Shown here in pieces: positions 23,759 through 32,142 of a stretch of 44,298 nucleotides of DNA (its first letter is position 1; each line of letters opens with the position of its first letter). The DNA lies in the NCBI GenBank assembly GCA_026394265.1, contig JAPKYO010000006.1:1-44298 (forward strand), written 5' to 3'. A program made the position numbers and the translations under genes. Origin of the DNA: Candidatus Bathyarchaeota archaeon. Its GTDB lineage: Archaea; Thermoproteota; Bathyarchaeia; TCS64. The notes beneath the pieces are model-generated. The model saw nothing but the letters and a program-made list of their open reading frames with translations. It did not search any database and was not told where the DNA came from.

Positions 23759-24064
23759 CTACCTGGGGGTTATTACGATCTCTATAGTAGATACGTTGGC
23801 GTCGGGGCTCTCTCGTGTGTCCGGCCCGATGCTGTTGCTTGCGACGCGTGCGTCCCGCAGGTAGTGCCTCCTGAGCATCTCGGCGGTGTCGACGGCGTTC
23901 ACTATGTTCCTGCCCCGGGCCCGGAGCGTCACGCCGGGCACACCCTCGTTGAAGAGCGTCATGCAGGCGACGACGTAGTTCATCGTGGGCTTCGCCCCGA
24001 CGATGACGTAGTTGCCGCGCTCGAATATGTCCCCGATCAAGGAGGTATCCGCGTAGGGACGCAT
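23759..24064 (-). CDS. albA: Alba family DNA/RNA-binding chromatin protein
   Basis: Alba coats DNA and RNA as a dimer and is regulated by lysine acetylation in crenarchaea. The signature strand-helix is VIVGAKPTMNYVVACMTLFNEG, with the DNA-contacting Lys at residue 25 equivalent to the acetylated lysine. Then follow the ARGRNIVNAVDTAEMLRRHYL helix and the final NVSTIEIVI strand. A box A (GACTTAAAAG on the minus strand, 24070-24079) sits in the 21-base gap after the DUF2070 stop. It is too close to serve the ATG at 24064 but is well placed for the in-frame TTG at 24040, which would give 93 residues, the usual Alba length. Confidence 0.93.
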   Translation of the reverse strand: MRPYADTSLIGDIFERGNYVIVGAKPTMNYVVACMTLFNEGVPGVTLRARGRNIVNAVDTAEMLRRHYLRDARVASNSIGPDTRESPDANVSTIEIVITPR

Positions 24065-24085
24065 GCGTGCTTTTAAGTCGTTCAG

Positions 24086-25801
24086 TCAGGCGAGGAGCGC
24101 CGTGATGGCGGCGGCTATGAACGTGAGTGGGAGGGCTGTGGCGGCGGTCCTTATGAAGACCCTGAAGCTAGTCTTCACGACGCCCCGGAGCAGTTCGATG
24201 CCCTTGGCGCCGATTATCGGTACATCGTCGACGGCGACACGCGTGAAGGAGGACTCGGCGGGCCTCGGCTTCGCGGTGCCCAGCAGCTCCCCGACGTATC
24301 GGAGAACCTTATCATGCTCCATCGCCTCCCCCGCGGGGTGGTAGCCCCTGTCCGTGGCGCCGATCGCGTTCACGAGGTGGGTATCCGACGTCACGGTCTC
24401 GGCCTCCACGTAGCCGAGCGAGGCGACGTGCCCGAGAAGCTCCTCGCGGAAGCCCTGAATCATGTTGTTTGTGTCGAAGACGATGTAGGCGTTCTTCCCG
24501 GCGGGGGTTTCGACGACTATCGCGGCTATTCCACAGGGGCCCATGCCCTCGTTCAGGCCCCACTCCGACGGGCGTACTCGGGATATCCCCACCTTGAACG
24601 GCTCACGTGGGAGTTTGATTGCCTTCTCCAGTGCCTCACCTGCGGCGGCGACGAGGTTCTCGACATCTTTCTCGTCTAACAGGTCCTCGTGGTCTAGGCA
24701 GTTGTGGGCGTCAACAACCACCGCGCTCAAGGCACGGGCGGCTGCCGCCTCCCTGACGCGTTCTTTTACGGTGTCAGGGATGTCGTCGTGGCTCTTCGGG
24801 CTGAGTGTGAGTGTGAATAGGGCCGTCTCGCCGAATATCTGGCACGACGCCTTCGCACCGTGGGCCTCCGCTCGGGTCATAGAGGTGCAGGATGTGGATG
24901 GCTGCGCTTTCTCGGCGGCCTTGAGGGCGGAGACAACCTTTTTCATGTCGCCGCTCCGTGCCATGTCCCGCTCGTGGCTCGACACGCCGTGGACGACGAT
25001 GGTCTCGCAGGCGCCACCCCTCCCCTCCGTCAGGGCGAGGCTCAGTCCGCTGCTCCCCACGTTCCTGAAGGGGCCGGGGTGGATGTATGGGGCAATCACT
25101 CCGCCGAGGCACACCCCAAACGGGTCCGTGAACACCAGCTCGTCCACCTCAAGCCTCGCCGCCTCCGAAATCTCGGCGAGCTGATCCTCGAGGGGTCCGT
25201 TGTGTTGCTCGGCCCAGGCGTAGACGAACGCCCTGAAGAGGGGGATTATCTTGATGGCGCCTTCGTCGAAGCTCCTCCTGCTGATCTGTACCAGCAGTAT
25301 CGCCGGACCGAGTAGCACCAGTGCCAGCACGGTGACGAGAACAAAGAGTGGTGCCTGCCAGACGCCGGGCAGCAGGAGATAGGCCATGAGAACCAGTAGG
25401 ATGGGCTGGATGGCTATGGCTAGGGCCGTCTTGGCTGCCCCACGCGTCGAGAAGACGGAGTAGATAATCACGCGTAGCCCCGCGGAAGAGTAGATCGCGA
25501 GCAGGACCCCGCGCAGCAGAAGCTCGGGTCGCCCCGTCAGGCTGGATATGACCCCGATTATGGTGAGCAGGAACCCCCCCGCGAGGCACCAGACGAAGGA
25601 GATTATGTTTACGCGTCTCGGCGTAAGGAGCGGGTCTTCCCTGTAGAAGAACTCCGTCAACAGGTCGGAGGCTATCACCGGGGCCGCTAACCCGAGCAGG
25701 CCGTAGATCAGTCCCTGCGTGAGCCCCGCGAAGCCGAGGGAGAGGCCGAAGGAGGTTGTGCCCGCGACACCCATAGTGATGAGGACCGAGGCGACCATCA
25801 C
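24086..25801 (-). CDS. DUF2070 archaeal membrane protein
   Basis: An archaea-restricted membrane protein. The N-terminal third has about six or seven hydrophobic segments. The remainder is a soluble domain with conserved elements: GVIAPYIHPGPFRNVGSSG, VHGVSSHERD, VVDAHNC, VFDTNNM and SDTHLVNAIG, rich in His and Asp as if binding a metal. One more hydrophobic segment lies at the C-terminus. The function is unknown. The first ATG/GTG is at 25801-25796, but the frame continues upstream with plausible N-terminal family sequence (see the next entry). It lies between Sec61beta and Alba in a conserved-looking housekeeping block. Confidence 0.8.
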   Translation of the reverse strand: MMVASVLITMGVAGTTSFGLSLGFAGLTQGLIYGLLGLAAPVIASDLLTEFFYREDPLLTPRRVNIISFVWCLAGGFLLTIIGVISSLTGRPELLLRGVLLAIYSSAGLRVIIYSVFSTRGAAKTALAIAIQPILLVLMAYLLLPGVWQAPLFVLVTVLALVLLGPAILLVQISRRSFDEGAIKIIPLFRAFVYAWAEQHNGPLEDQLAEISEAARLEVDELVFTDPFGVCLGGVIAPYIHPGPFRNVGSSGLSLALTEGRGGACETIVVHGVSSHERDMARSGDMKKVVSALKAAEKAQPSTSCTSMTRAEAHGAKASCQIFGETALFTLTLSPKSHDDIPDTVKERVREAAAARALSAVVVDAHNCLDHEDLLDEKDVENLVAAAGEALEKAIKLPREPFKVGISRVRPSEWGLNEGMGPCGIAAIVVETPAGKNAYIVFDTNNMIQGFREELLGHVASLGYVEAETVTSDTHLVNAIGATDRGYHPAGEAMEHDKVLRYVGELLGTAKPRPAESSFTRVAVDDVPIIGAKGIELLRGVVKTSFRVFIRTAATALPLTFIAAAITALLA

Positions 25802-25876
25802 GAGACGTGACGGAAACGTGACAAGGTATGAGTAGTAGTCGACGATGTTGCTGATGGCTTCCCGGCTTTCCGACAG
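25802..25876 (-). other. Probable true N-terminus of the DUF2070 protein without a standard start codon
   Basis: In frame ahead of the GTG at 25801, codons read LSESREAISNIVDYYSYL and then VTFPSRL, which look like the amphipathic N-terminus before the first membrane helix. The frame is closed by TAG about 15 bases further upstream, and it contains no ATG, GTG or TTG. The only near-cognate start is CTG at 25874-25876, about 20-30 nt after the predicted transcription start from box A at 25916-25934. Confidence 0.35.
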
Positions 25877-25939
25877 AGTTGACCCTGCCTAGATGGAAGG
25901 GTGTATGTAGGGTGCGGTTAAAAGGCTTTAAACCGCTGC

Positions 25940-26122
25940 TTAGATTGCCAAGCCGGCGAAGAATATCCTCGCGGCCAATACGACGACGATGAGCACGAAG
26001 GCCCCGCCGACGACGAACTCCGGCCGAATCTTGGGGCCGTTTGTCTCGTCTTGGAAGAACCTCATGAGTCCCGCGCTGCTCTGGGGCATGCCCCCGCCCT
26101 CTTTCTTCTTCTTGCTGCTCAT
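25940..26122 (-). CDS. Preprotein translocase subunit Sec61beta (SecG)
   Basis: A 60-residue tail-anchored subunit of the SecYEbeta channel. It has the diagnostic MPQSSAGLMRFFQDETNGPKI segment followed by one transmembrane helix (VVGGAFVLIVVVLAARIFF), and a lysine-rich cytosolic N-terminus. It lies 40 bases after the DP2 stop on the same strand, an arrangement that probably means cotranscription with the polymerase gene. Confidence 0.93.
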   Translation of the reverse strand: MSSKKKKEGGGMPQSSAGLMRFFQDETNGPKIRPEFVVGGAFVLIVVVLAARIFFAGLAI

Positions 26123-26162
26123 GGATGATCCACCCAGATACGGGCAGTTCCCCCTAAAAGCG

Positions 26163-29100
26163 TTACTGTGCGGGTTTCTTCTCGGCTGTAGACCTCATGA
26201 AGTCGGTGAGGCTGAACTGCTTCGACGTCTCCTCGGGGACGGCCTCCTCGACGAAGATCTGGCTCATCTCGAGGCGGACGAGTTCGAGGCGGTCGACGTA
26301 GTATGGGTCGATGTCGTACTTCTTCACCATGTCGAGGGCGGGCTGCAGGTACTTCTCTATGCCCCCCTTGTGGACGGTCATCTGTATTGGGCCGCCGCAG
26401 CGCTGGCACTTCCCGCCGAGGGGCGGGCGCCTGTACTTCCTGTTGCACTTTGTGCATCGGAACGTCTGGCTGGTGAAGGCGCGCAGGTTGCCGACGATGT
26501 CCTTCATGAAGTGGCTGTTCAGAATCTTCAAGGCGACCTGCTTGGCGTCTACGGCGCGGAGCTTCTTGGCGAGTTCGAGCTGGCTGTCGAGCTTCTCCAC
26601 CATCGTGGTGAGTGTGTTGTATGCGCCGTGGAAGCTGCCCATGTTTATGTCGCTGCACTCCTCGGTGTAGCTGAAGCCCTGGAACTGCGCCTCGGTGCCT
26701 AGCCTTGCGCCTATGGTGTCGACGAGGGCGCCGTACTGGCCGCTCCCCGCCCCCTCCGCGCAGAGTTTGTAGAACTCGGGCGGGTAGCTGCTGTTCACAT
26801 CGACGTTGTGTGCCTCCTTGTCGACCTCGCTCGGGTTGAGGATGGGAATGATGAAGAGTGGCGCGTCCATCTGGCCCCCACTCTGCTGCGGGAGGTATGC
26901 CTTGCTGAAGTTGAGGAGCGGGTCTAGGGCGAGCATCACGGCGTCCTCGTCGCCGTCGCAGTTCCTGCGCTTCGCAGCGTGCCAGAGGGGGTGCGCGTAC
27001 TGGTTACGTACCTTCGTAAACCCAACAAGCCTCCCCGATATGGCGGCGGAGGTGTGGGGCGCGAGACCCAGCAGCAGGCAGCCCACCAGATCATCCCGAC
27101 TCTTCGCGTTGTAGTACGACTCCATCCCGTAGAAGTCGCGAAGCTGGTCGTCTAGGAACTTGGACGCCTTGAACAGGTAGTCGCCGCAGTCCTCGGGGAG
27201 GACGACGTCCTGCACCTTCAGCTCCAGCATCTGCTCGGGGCGCTCCAGCGGCGCACCGAAGGTGTCGTGTATGTAGCCGAGGCCCCTGAGTTTCTCGATG
27301 GATACACCGACCTCGCTCGGTTTGAAGTGGGTGAGCGGTATGTCCGTGAGGTCGAAGCGGAGCGTCCCGTCCTTGAAGACGCTCAGGTCGTAGCGCGCCC
27401 TGAGGATGCCCTTGGCGAGGTTCTCGGGGGTCCGGGTCTTATTCATAAGCCTCTTCACACACTTGACGCGCGCCGGCAGCTGGCCCCCAATCTGCTTACG
27501 CGCCGCCTCCAACTCGTCCTTGAGGTCGACGTCGACGCCGGCGTAGGAGACTATTTCGGAGTGGCACTGTGGGCAGCGCTCCCCCTCGAAGTGTAGGCCG
27601 CAGCGGCTGCACCTGCGTATCTCCCGTGTCTCGCCGCCGCAGTTCCCGCAGACGGTTGTTGAGCCGATGACGCCGCAGGTGAGGCACTGGCGCTGGCTTA
27701 GCTCGATCTTGACCACTTTCCCCTTCTCGGCCTTGAGTATGTCGCGTTGGGGGCCTCCGGCCTCCCCGACGGGGTAGAGGCTGTGGACGTAGGGGGCCAT
27801 GCGGCGCTCCTTCGCCTTCTCGGGGCGGCCCATGCGCGCGCCGACGAAGCAGCCCACCTTCTCCCTGACGGGGAACCCGGCGAGGAAGTTCACGACCTCA
27901 AGCGGCTTCTCGCCCTTGATCTCCGTGTACCTCTGGCCTAGATTGAGGGTCTTCGCCAGTACGCGGGTGTTTTCGCCGAGGTCGAGGTTGCCCCCGCGCA
28001 CCGTGTGGGGGATGAGGAGCAGTTCGAGTGGTGCCTTGATCTCGGGTATGTTTGGGAACTCGGTTGATTCCGGGTTGTACTCGGCTGCGAGTGTGTTTCT
28101 GAATGCGAGGAGTTCGTCCCGCGTGAGGGCGGACCAGTGGTAGTTCCACCTAGGGTGGATGGCGACGTCTATCGCCGTCAGGGCGAGTGCCTCCTCCATC
28201 GTGGGCCTGTTGAGGGGGCTCGCCTTCAGGTAACCGATCCTCTCACCGAGGAGCCCCGTGAGGCTCGCAGCGGACTCTTCGCCGACCCGGGCGAGTACCG
28301 CGGAGAGGTCTTGGACCCACTGATTCTCGTCGTAGCCGGTGGGGAGGAGGGCCTTGTTGTTCTGTATGAAGTCGCCGGCGTTGCTCAGGTAGTCGCCGAG
28401 GAAGAGTATCCTGTTGATCTGGGGGAGGAGCCGTTCGGCCTCGGCCTCGGTCTCGACCCTTATGATTGAGCCGTCCTTGATGCGGACTACGGGGGGCTCG
28501 ATTGAGTCTACTGGGCATGTGGCGGCGGATTTACCGGGTAGTTCGGTCCTCATCTGGACCCCGGTTGCGAGGAACTTGTTTAGTACGACCATGGTGGCTG
28601 GGTGGACGCCGCTGGCGGCGAGGCCGGTGTTGCGCGCCCTGCCGTAGCGGAGGCGGAAGCCGCCGACTGCGCCGGGGAAGCTGAAGACGGGGCGCCCGAC
28701 TATGATCTCCTCCATGAAGGCGGCGGTGGGCTCAGCCGTAGTCTCCCCCTCGACCTTCTTCTTCCTGCCCATCTTGAGGAGCCACTCCCACCCGGTGACG
28801 CCGAGCTTGTCACATGCCCCGTGCAACTTACGCGCCCTCCCGACTACACCGTCAACGACGACGATGAGTGCCCCGCCGCGGAGCCTGTTCGTCTCAATTC
28901 CGGGGACGTCGCGGTAGTTGCTTACCTCGAACTGGTCCGTGGCGACGCCGGTTGCCTCGACGGGTATCTGGCGTATCGCTGCTTCGAGGTCCTCGTCTGT
29001 GACGTGGTACTGGAAGCGGCGGACTGTGCGCTCGTAGAGGCGTACCTCCTCAACGAAGCGCTGTACCTGGTTCTCGCTGGGCTGGAACTTTTCGAGGCCG

Positions 29101-29588
29101 AGCTTCTTGCGGACGTGGTCGGCGACGACGAGTGTCATGGCCTGGGCGGTGCCGCCTGCGGGGCGGATGGGGCCGGCGAAGTATAGGCTGAGGTACTGTG
29201 TGCGGTCTGGGTTGACTTTGATGACTATCTTTGGGAGGCCCTCTATGGGGGCGACGGTTACGCCCTCGGTCATTATGGCGAGTGCGGTCCTGATGGCCTG
29301 ATCGGCTGCCTTCTCCTTCTCGAAGCTGCCGAATCTGCCGAGGGTGACCTCCTCCGCGATCTTGAAGGCCATCTCGCGGCGGTCCATGCCTTCGAGCTCC
29401 CTCATGCGTGCGGTGAGGCCGGGGGGGCCGAGCATCTTCTCTACGCGCTCGGCGATGTCTCTGGTGATCTGTGCTTCGACTTCGGTTGAGGCGTCGAGTC
29501 CCTTGGCGCGTGCCTTCCCCGCGATCTCGTATAGCTTTGCCAGCTTCGCCTCTAGCTCGTCGAAGTACGCCCTGTACTCTGGGGTCAT
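26163..29588 (-). CDS. polC: DNA polymerase D large subunit DP2
   Basis: The catalytic subunit of archaeal replicative polymerase D, which pairs with DP1 (encoded at 35.9 kb). Seen in order: the N-terminal helical region (MTPEYRAYFDELEAKL), the FAGPIRPAGGTAQA segment, a zinc-binding region at about residues 625-680 with several CxxC pairs, the catalytic NCDGDED near residue 876, a further zinc ribbon near 1040-1065 (CTKC...CQRC), and a QFSLTDFM element at the C-terminus resembling a PCNA-interacting peptide. No intein interrupts it, unlike many archaeal DP2 genes. The frame is open upstream to 29675, but the ATG at 29588 aligns with known DP2 N-termini and follows the GGGPS stop by 50 bases. 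Confidence 0.96.
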   Translation of the reverse strand: MTPEYRAYFDELEAKLAKLYEIAGKARAKGLDASTEVEAQITRDIAERVEKMLGPPGLTARMRELEGMDRREMAFKIAEEVTLGRFGSFEKEKAADQAIRTALAIMTEGVTVAPIEGLPKIVIKVNPDRTQYLSLYFAGPIRPAGGTAQAMTLVVADHVRKKLGLEKFQPSENQVQRFVEEVRLYERTVRRFQYHVTDEDLEAAIRQIPVEATGVATDQFEVSNYRDVPGIETNRLRGGALIVVVDGVVGRARKLHGACDKLGVTGWEWLLKMGRKKKVEGETTAEPTAAFMEEIIVGRPVFSFPGAVGGFRLRYGRARNTGLAASGVHPATMVVLNKFLATGVQMRTELPGKSAATCPVDSIEPPVVRIKDGSIIRVETEAEAERLLPQINRILFLGDYLSNAGDFIQNNKALLPTGYDENQWVQDLSAVLARVGEESAASLTGLLGERIGYLKASPLNRPTMEEALALTAIDVAIHPRWNYHWSALTRDELLAFRNTLAAEYNPESTEFPNIPEIKAPLELLLIPHTVRGGNLDLGENTRVLAKTLNLGQRYTEIKGEKPLEVVNFLAGFPVREKVGCFVGARMGRPEKAKERRMAPYVHSLYPVGEAGGPQRDILKAEKGKVVKIELSQRQCLTCGVIGSTTVCGNCGGETREIRRCSRCGLHFEGERCPQCHSEIVSYAGVDVDLKDELEAARKQIGGQLPARVKCVKRLMNKTRTPENLAKGILRARYDLSVFKDGTLRFDLTDIPLTHFKPSEVGVSIEKLRGLGYIHDTFGAPLERPEQMLELKVQDVVLPEDCGDYLFKASKFLDDQLRDFYGMESYYNAKSRDDLVGCLLLGLAPHTSAAISGRLVGFTKVRNQYAHPLWHAAKRRNCDGDEDAVMLALDPLLNFSKAYLPQQSGGQMDAPLFIIPILNPSEVDKEAHNVDVNSSYPPEFYKLCAEGAGSGQYGALVDTIGARLGTEAQFQGFSYTEECSDINMGSFHGAYNTLTTMVEKLDSQLELAKKLRAVDAKQVALKILNSHFMKDIVGNLRAFTSQTFRCTKCNRKYRRPPLGGKCQRCGGPIQMTVHKGGIEKYLQPALDMVKKYDIDPYYVDRLELVRLEMSQIFVEEAVPEETSKQFSLTDFMRSTAEKKPAQ

Positions 29589-29638
29589 GCGTAGCTGGCT
29601 CAAATCGAGAAGGTAACTGCTTCGGCGGGATAATAGGC

Positions 29639-30385
29639 TTAGGCCTTGAGGGCCTTGGTGATCTCCGAGATGCACTCGGTGACCCTGCTCTCCTCCTCGA
29701 CGAGGGTGCCCGTGACTATTATCTGGGCGCCCGCCATCTTCGCCGCTAACGCGGCTTTGGCGTCGCGGATGCCTCCGCCGACGACGAGTGTACCCTTGCA
29801 GTACTTGCGGACTGCACCGATCATCTGGGGTGTTACGGGCTGGGGTGCGCCGGAGCCGGCTTCGAGGTAGATGTAGCGCATGCCAAGTAGCTCGGCTGCT
29901 GAGGCGTATGCGACGGCGAGCTCGGGGCGGTCGTATGGGACGACGCGTGCCTGTCCGACGTAGCCGGCGGCGCCGCCGTATCCCACGATTATGTAGCCCA
30001 TCGGCATTGACTCGATGCCGAGCTTCTTCACCATGGGTGCGCCGATGGCCTGGCTGTCAATGAGGTAGTAGGTGTTTGCGCTGTTAAGCAGGCTCATGAA
30101 CCAGATGGCGTCGGCCGCGCCGGTGATGCTTGCGATGTTGTTTGGGAAGATGATGACTGGGAGCTTGACGGCTGCCTTGATCCTCTTAACGGCGTCCTCC
30201 ATCTCGACGCCGGATGCTACGGTGCTTCCGCCCACCATGATGGCGGCGGTTCCACCTGCCTCCGCCTGCTTGGCTATCGCTGCGCAGTCGTACCCCGACT
30301 TCTTCTCGGGGTCGAGGAGGGTCATGTGTATGCAGCCCTCGGCCTTGATGCGGTCCTGTAGGTACTGCTCTACTCGGTTAGCCAA
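29639..30385 (-). CDS. Geranylgeranylglyceryl-phosphate synthase
   Basis: The enzyme makes the first ether bond of archaeal membrane lipids from sn-glycerol-1-phosphate and geranylgeranyl diphosphate. It is a TIM barrel: HMTLLDPEKK at the start for substrate binding, the IMVGGS strand, IIFPNNIASI, YLEAGSGAP, and the phosphate-binding VVGGGIRDAKAA. Length 248 is typical. Its start overlaps the end of the elf1 gene by eight bases, indicating translational coupling. Confidence 0.95.
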   Translation of the reverse strand: MANRVEQYLQDRIKAEGCIHMTLLDPEKKSGYDCAAIAKQAEAGGTAAIMVGGSTVASGVEMEDAVKRIKAAVKLPVIIFPNNIASITGAADAIWFMSLLNSANTYYLIDSQAIGAPMVKKLGIESMPMGYIIVGYGGAAGYVGQARVVPYDRPELAVAYASAAELLGMRYIYLEAGSGAPQPVTPQMIGAVRKYCKGTLVVGGGIRDAKAALAAKMAGAQIIVTGTLVEEESRVTECISEITKALKA

Positions 30386-30629
30386 CCTTCTGGGCTGCCC
30401 CCTGCTCGTAGTAGTTGTCGACGAATGTGCTGTAGGCGTCCACGGGGGCTGTGTTCGGCTCGATGGTTATTCGTCCATGTAGGCCGCAGGCGCTGCAGCG
30501 GATGCCGGCGAGGTTGTTCTTGGGGTCGATTGTGACTTTTATGGAGTTCTTGGCGCAGCTGGGGCAGAGGAACAGCGCGGGCAGCGTCTTCCTAATGATC
30601 TTTTCTTCCTTCTTCCTTCTTCTTCCCAT
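30378..30629 (-). CDS. elf1: Elf1-like transcription elongation factor
   Basis: An 83-residue zinc-ribbon protein: basic N-terminus (MGRRRKKEEK), CPSC at 22-25 and CSAC at 45-48, and the helical end VDAYSTFVDNY that matches Elf1's VDVYsxWiD. Elf1 helps RNA polymerase pass nucleosomes in eukaryotes; the archaeal role is inferred. Archaeal Elf1 is known mainly from TACK and Asgard lineages, which helps place the organism. Overlaps the GGGPS gene. Confidence 0.85.
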   Translation of the reverse strand: MGRRRKKEEKIIRKTLPALFLCPSCAKNSIKVTIDPKNNLAGIRCSACGLHGRITIEPNTAPVDAYSTFVDNYYEQGAAQKVG

Positions 30630-30660
30630 GGACGTGTCTCCTAAGTGTTAACGTAGGGGC

Positions 30661-31455
30661 TCAGCTTAGTCTTAAGATTGCCGGAGGGAGGCGCTTGTGC
30701 TCGTTTGCGGCGATGCGTGCCACGATTCCCCTGACCTTCTCAGCGTCTACTCCTGTCTCGGCGGCTATCTTTGCTGATGTCCATCCTTGTAGGTGGGTGT
30801 GGACTATGAGGTCAAGGCTGTCGTAGGGTAGGCCGAGGTCCTTCTCGGTGTCTTGCCCGGGCCAGAGGCGCGCGGAGGCAGGTTTCTCCGTTATGCTAGC
30901 CGGGACGCCGAGGTGTCTGCCGAGTGCCCTTATCTGGCACTTGTAGAGGTCGGCGAAGGGCATTACGTCGACTCCGCCGTCACCGTACTTTGTGTAGTAG
31001 CCGAGGTATAGCTCCGTCTTGTTCGATGTGCCCATCACCATGGCTTTGCGTGTGTTGGCGTAGTAGTAGGCTAGGAGCATCCTGAGGCGCGCCTTCATGT
31101 TTCCGTAGGCTACGCGGTCATCGGAGGCGAATGAGGGTATATTTTCGCGCATCACGTGTAACATAGGCGTGATTTCTACGCGCTCACACGTGACGCCGAA
31201 TGCCTCACAGAGGCGCATCACATCGGCTACATCCGTTTTTGGCGTGATATCACGCTCCGGGAGGGTGAGTGCCGTGACTTTTTCCGGGCCCAAAGCCTTG
31301 ATTGATGCTGCTAGAGCCACGGCGGAGTCTATTCCACCGCTTACTGCTACTATCACCTTTTCTTGATGCGCTGTTTTTAGTGTGTTTTTTATGAAATCTG
31401 CGACCCTTGCCTGGATTTTCGCCGGGTCTATTGTTAGTTGTTCTATGGTGATCAT
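30661..31455 (-). CDS. nadE: NH3-dependent NAD+ synthetase
   Basis: Amidates nicotinic acid adenine dinucleotide to NAD+ with ATP. The PP-loop is SGGIDSA at residues 39-45; GTSNKTELYLGYYTKYGDGGVD and the following KPASARLWPGQDTE segment complete the substrate site. There is no glutaminase domain, so it uses free ammonia. A C-terminal extension of about 50 residues beyond the core resembles a short helix-turn-helix (WTSAKIAAETGVDAEKVRGIVARIA). ATG 31455 lies about 28 nt after a box A-like GGTTTAATCC. A copy of GTGATATCAC lies inside the gene at 31244. Confidence 0.93.
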   Translation of the reverse strand: MITIEQLTIDPAKIQARVADFIKNTLKTAHQEKVIVAVSGGIDSAVALAASIKALGPEKVTALTLPERDITPKTDVADVMRLCEAFGVTCERVEITPMLHVMRENIPSFASDDRVAYGNMKARLRMLLAYYYANTRKAMVMGTSNKTELYLGYYTKYGDGGVDVMPFADLYKCQIRALGRHLGVPASITEKPASARLWPGQDTEKDLGLPYDSLDLIVHTHLQGWTSAKIAAETGVDAEKVRGIVARIAANEHKRLPPAILRLS

Positions 31456-31625
31456 TGTTGTTTGGTTGTTGTTCGGTGGATTAAACCGTTTCTGGTAGTA
31501 CATTTAGCTAAATATCTGTTAATTGTATTAAATTGCGTCTATAATGCGTCTGGTTGAGCCTCTTTGAGGGATCAAGTGCTTGTTGGGTGGGTAAAACAAA
31601 AGGTTGATACGGCATACAGAATTGT

Positions 31626-31637
31626 ATACCATGGTAT
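31626..31637. promoter_or_regulatory. Operator-like palindrome in the promoter of the 154-residue gene
   Basis: ATACCATGGTAT is a perfect 12-base palindrome overlapping a box A-like TTGTATACC (31622-31630). The position, about 40 nt before the likely ATG, would let a bound protein block TBP. Confidence 0.4.
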
Positions 31638-31673
31638 CATTTCACGGTACCAACCCGCGTCGAGGTGCCCGAG

Positions 31674-32135
31674 ATGGAATCACCCGAAGAAACCCAGAAA
31701 ATAATCCAGAAAGCATTTCAAGACCCTATTACTGACTTATTACTTAAAAACAGCAGTTTAACGAAGACTCAATTCGAAACATTGATGATTGACCTTTTAA
31801 TAGACGTAATGTCTGAGGAAAAGATACCGTTTAAGGAAAAGACTCTGTTTAGAGCCAAGAAAGTCAGTCGGGGCTCATTTAGCCGCACATTAGGGCAGGG
31901 TAGGAAGCGTGTGATATCTTCAATTTTCACTATAGTCCTACTTAGCTATGTAGGCGTCTATGATGCCAAGCCATTCGAGGAGTACCAGAATCTCGTCGAA
32001 AAATTGAGGGAATACCTTACGGCGATAGAGGGATCTAGCCCGAGTCACTCGAAGGCCATGCTTAGGCGTATAGAGCAGGAATTGACTGAGGGAATAGAGG
32101 CTCTGTCACGGCCTACGAAACTCAAGGTGATGTGA
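31674..32135 (+). CDS. Uncharacterised 154-residue helical protein
   Basis: I do not recognise a characterised family. The protein is predominantly helical and basic in the middle: a segment SRGSFSRTLGQGRKRVISSIFTIVLL looks like a helix-turn-helix-type unit followed by a hydrophobic helix, then a charged C-terminal helical tail. Similar SRGSF...RTL...K.V..SI.T..LL sequences occur in other archaeal hypothetical proteins to my recollection. ATG 31674 has GAGGTG upstream; a GTG at 31665 is an alternative. Codon use is less GC-biased than that of neighbours. The stop lies inside a GTGATATCAC copy that separates it from hypF. Confidence 0.6.
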   Translation: MESPEETQKIIQKAFQDPITDLLLKNSSLTKTQFETLMIDLLIDVMSEEKIPFKEKTLFRAKKVSRGSFSRTLGQGRKRVISSIFTIVLLSYVGVYDAKPFEEYQNLVEKLREYLTAIEGSSPSHSKAMLRRIEQELTEGIEALSRPTKLKVM

Positions 32136-32142
32136 TATCACA

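Noticed and set aside
26163..29588. Intein in DP2
   Set aside because: The coding sequence runs through the usual insertion sites without an added splicing domain, and the length is normal.
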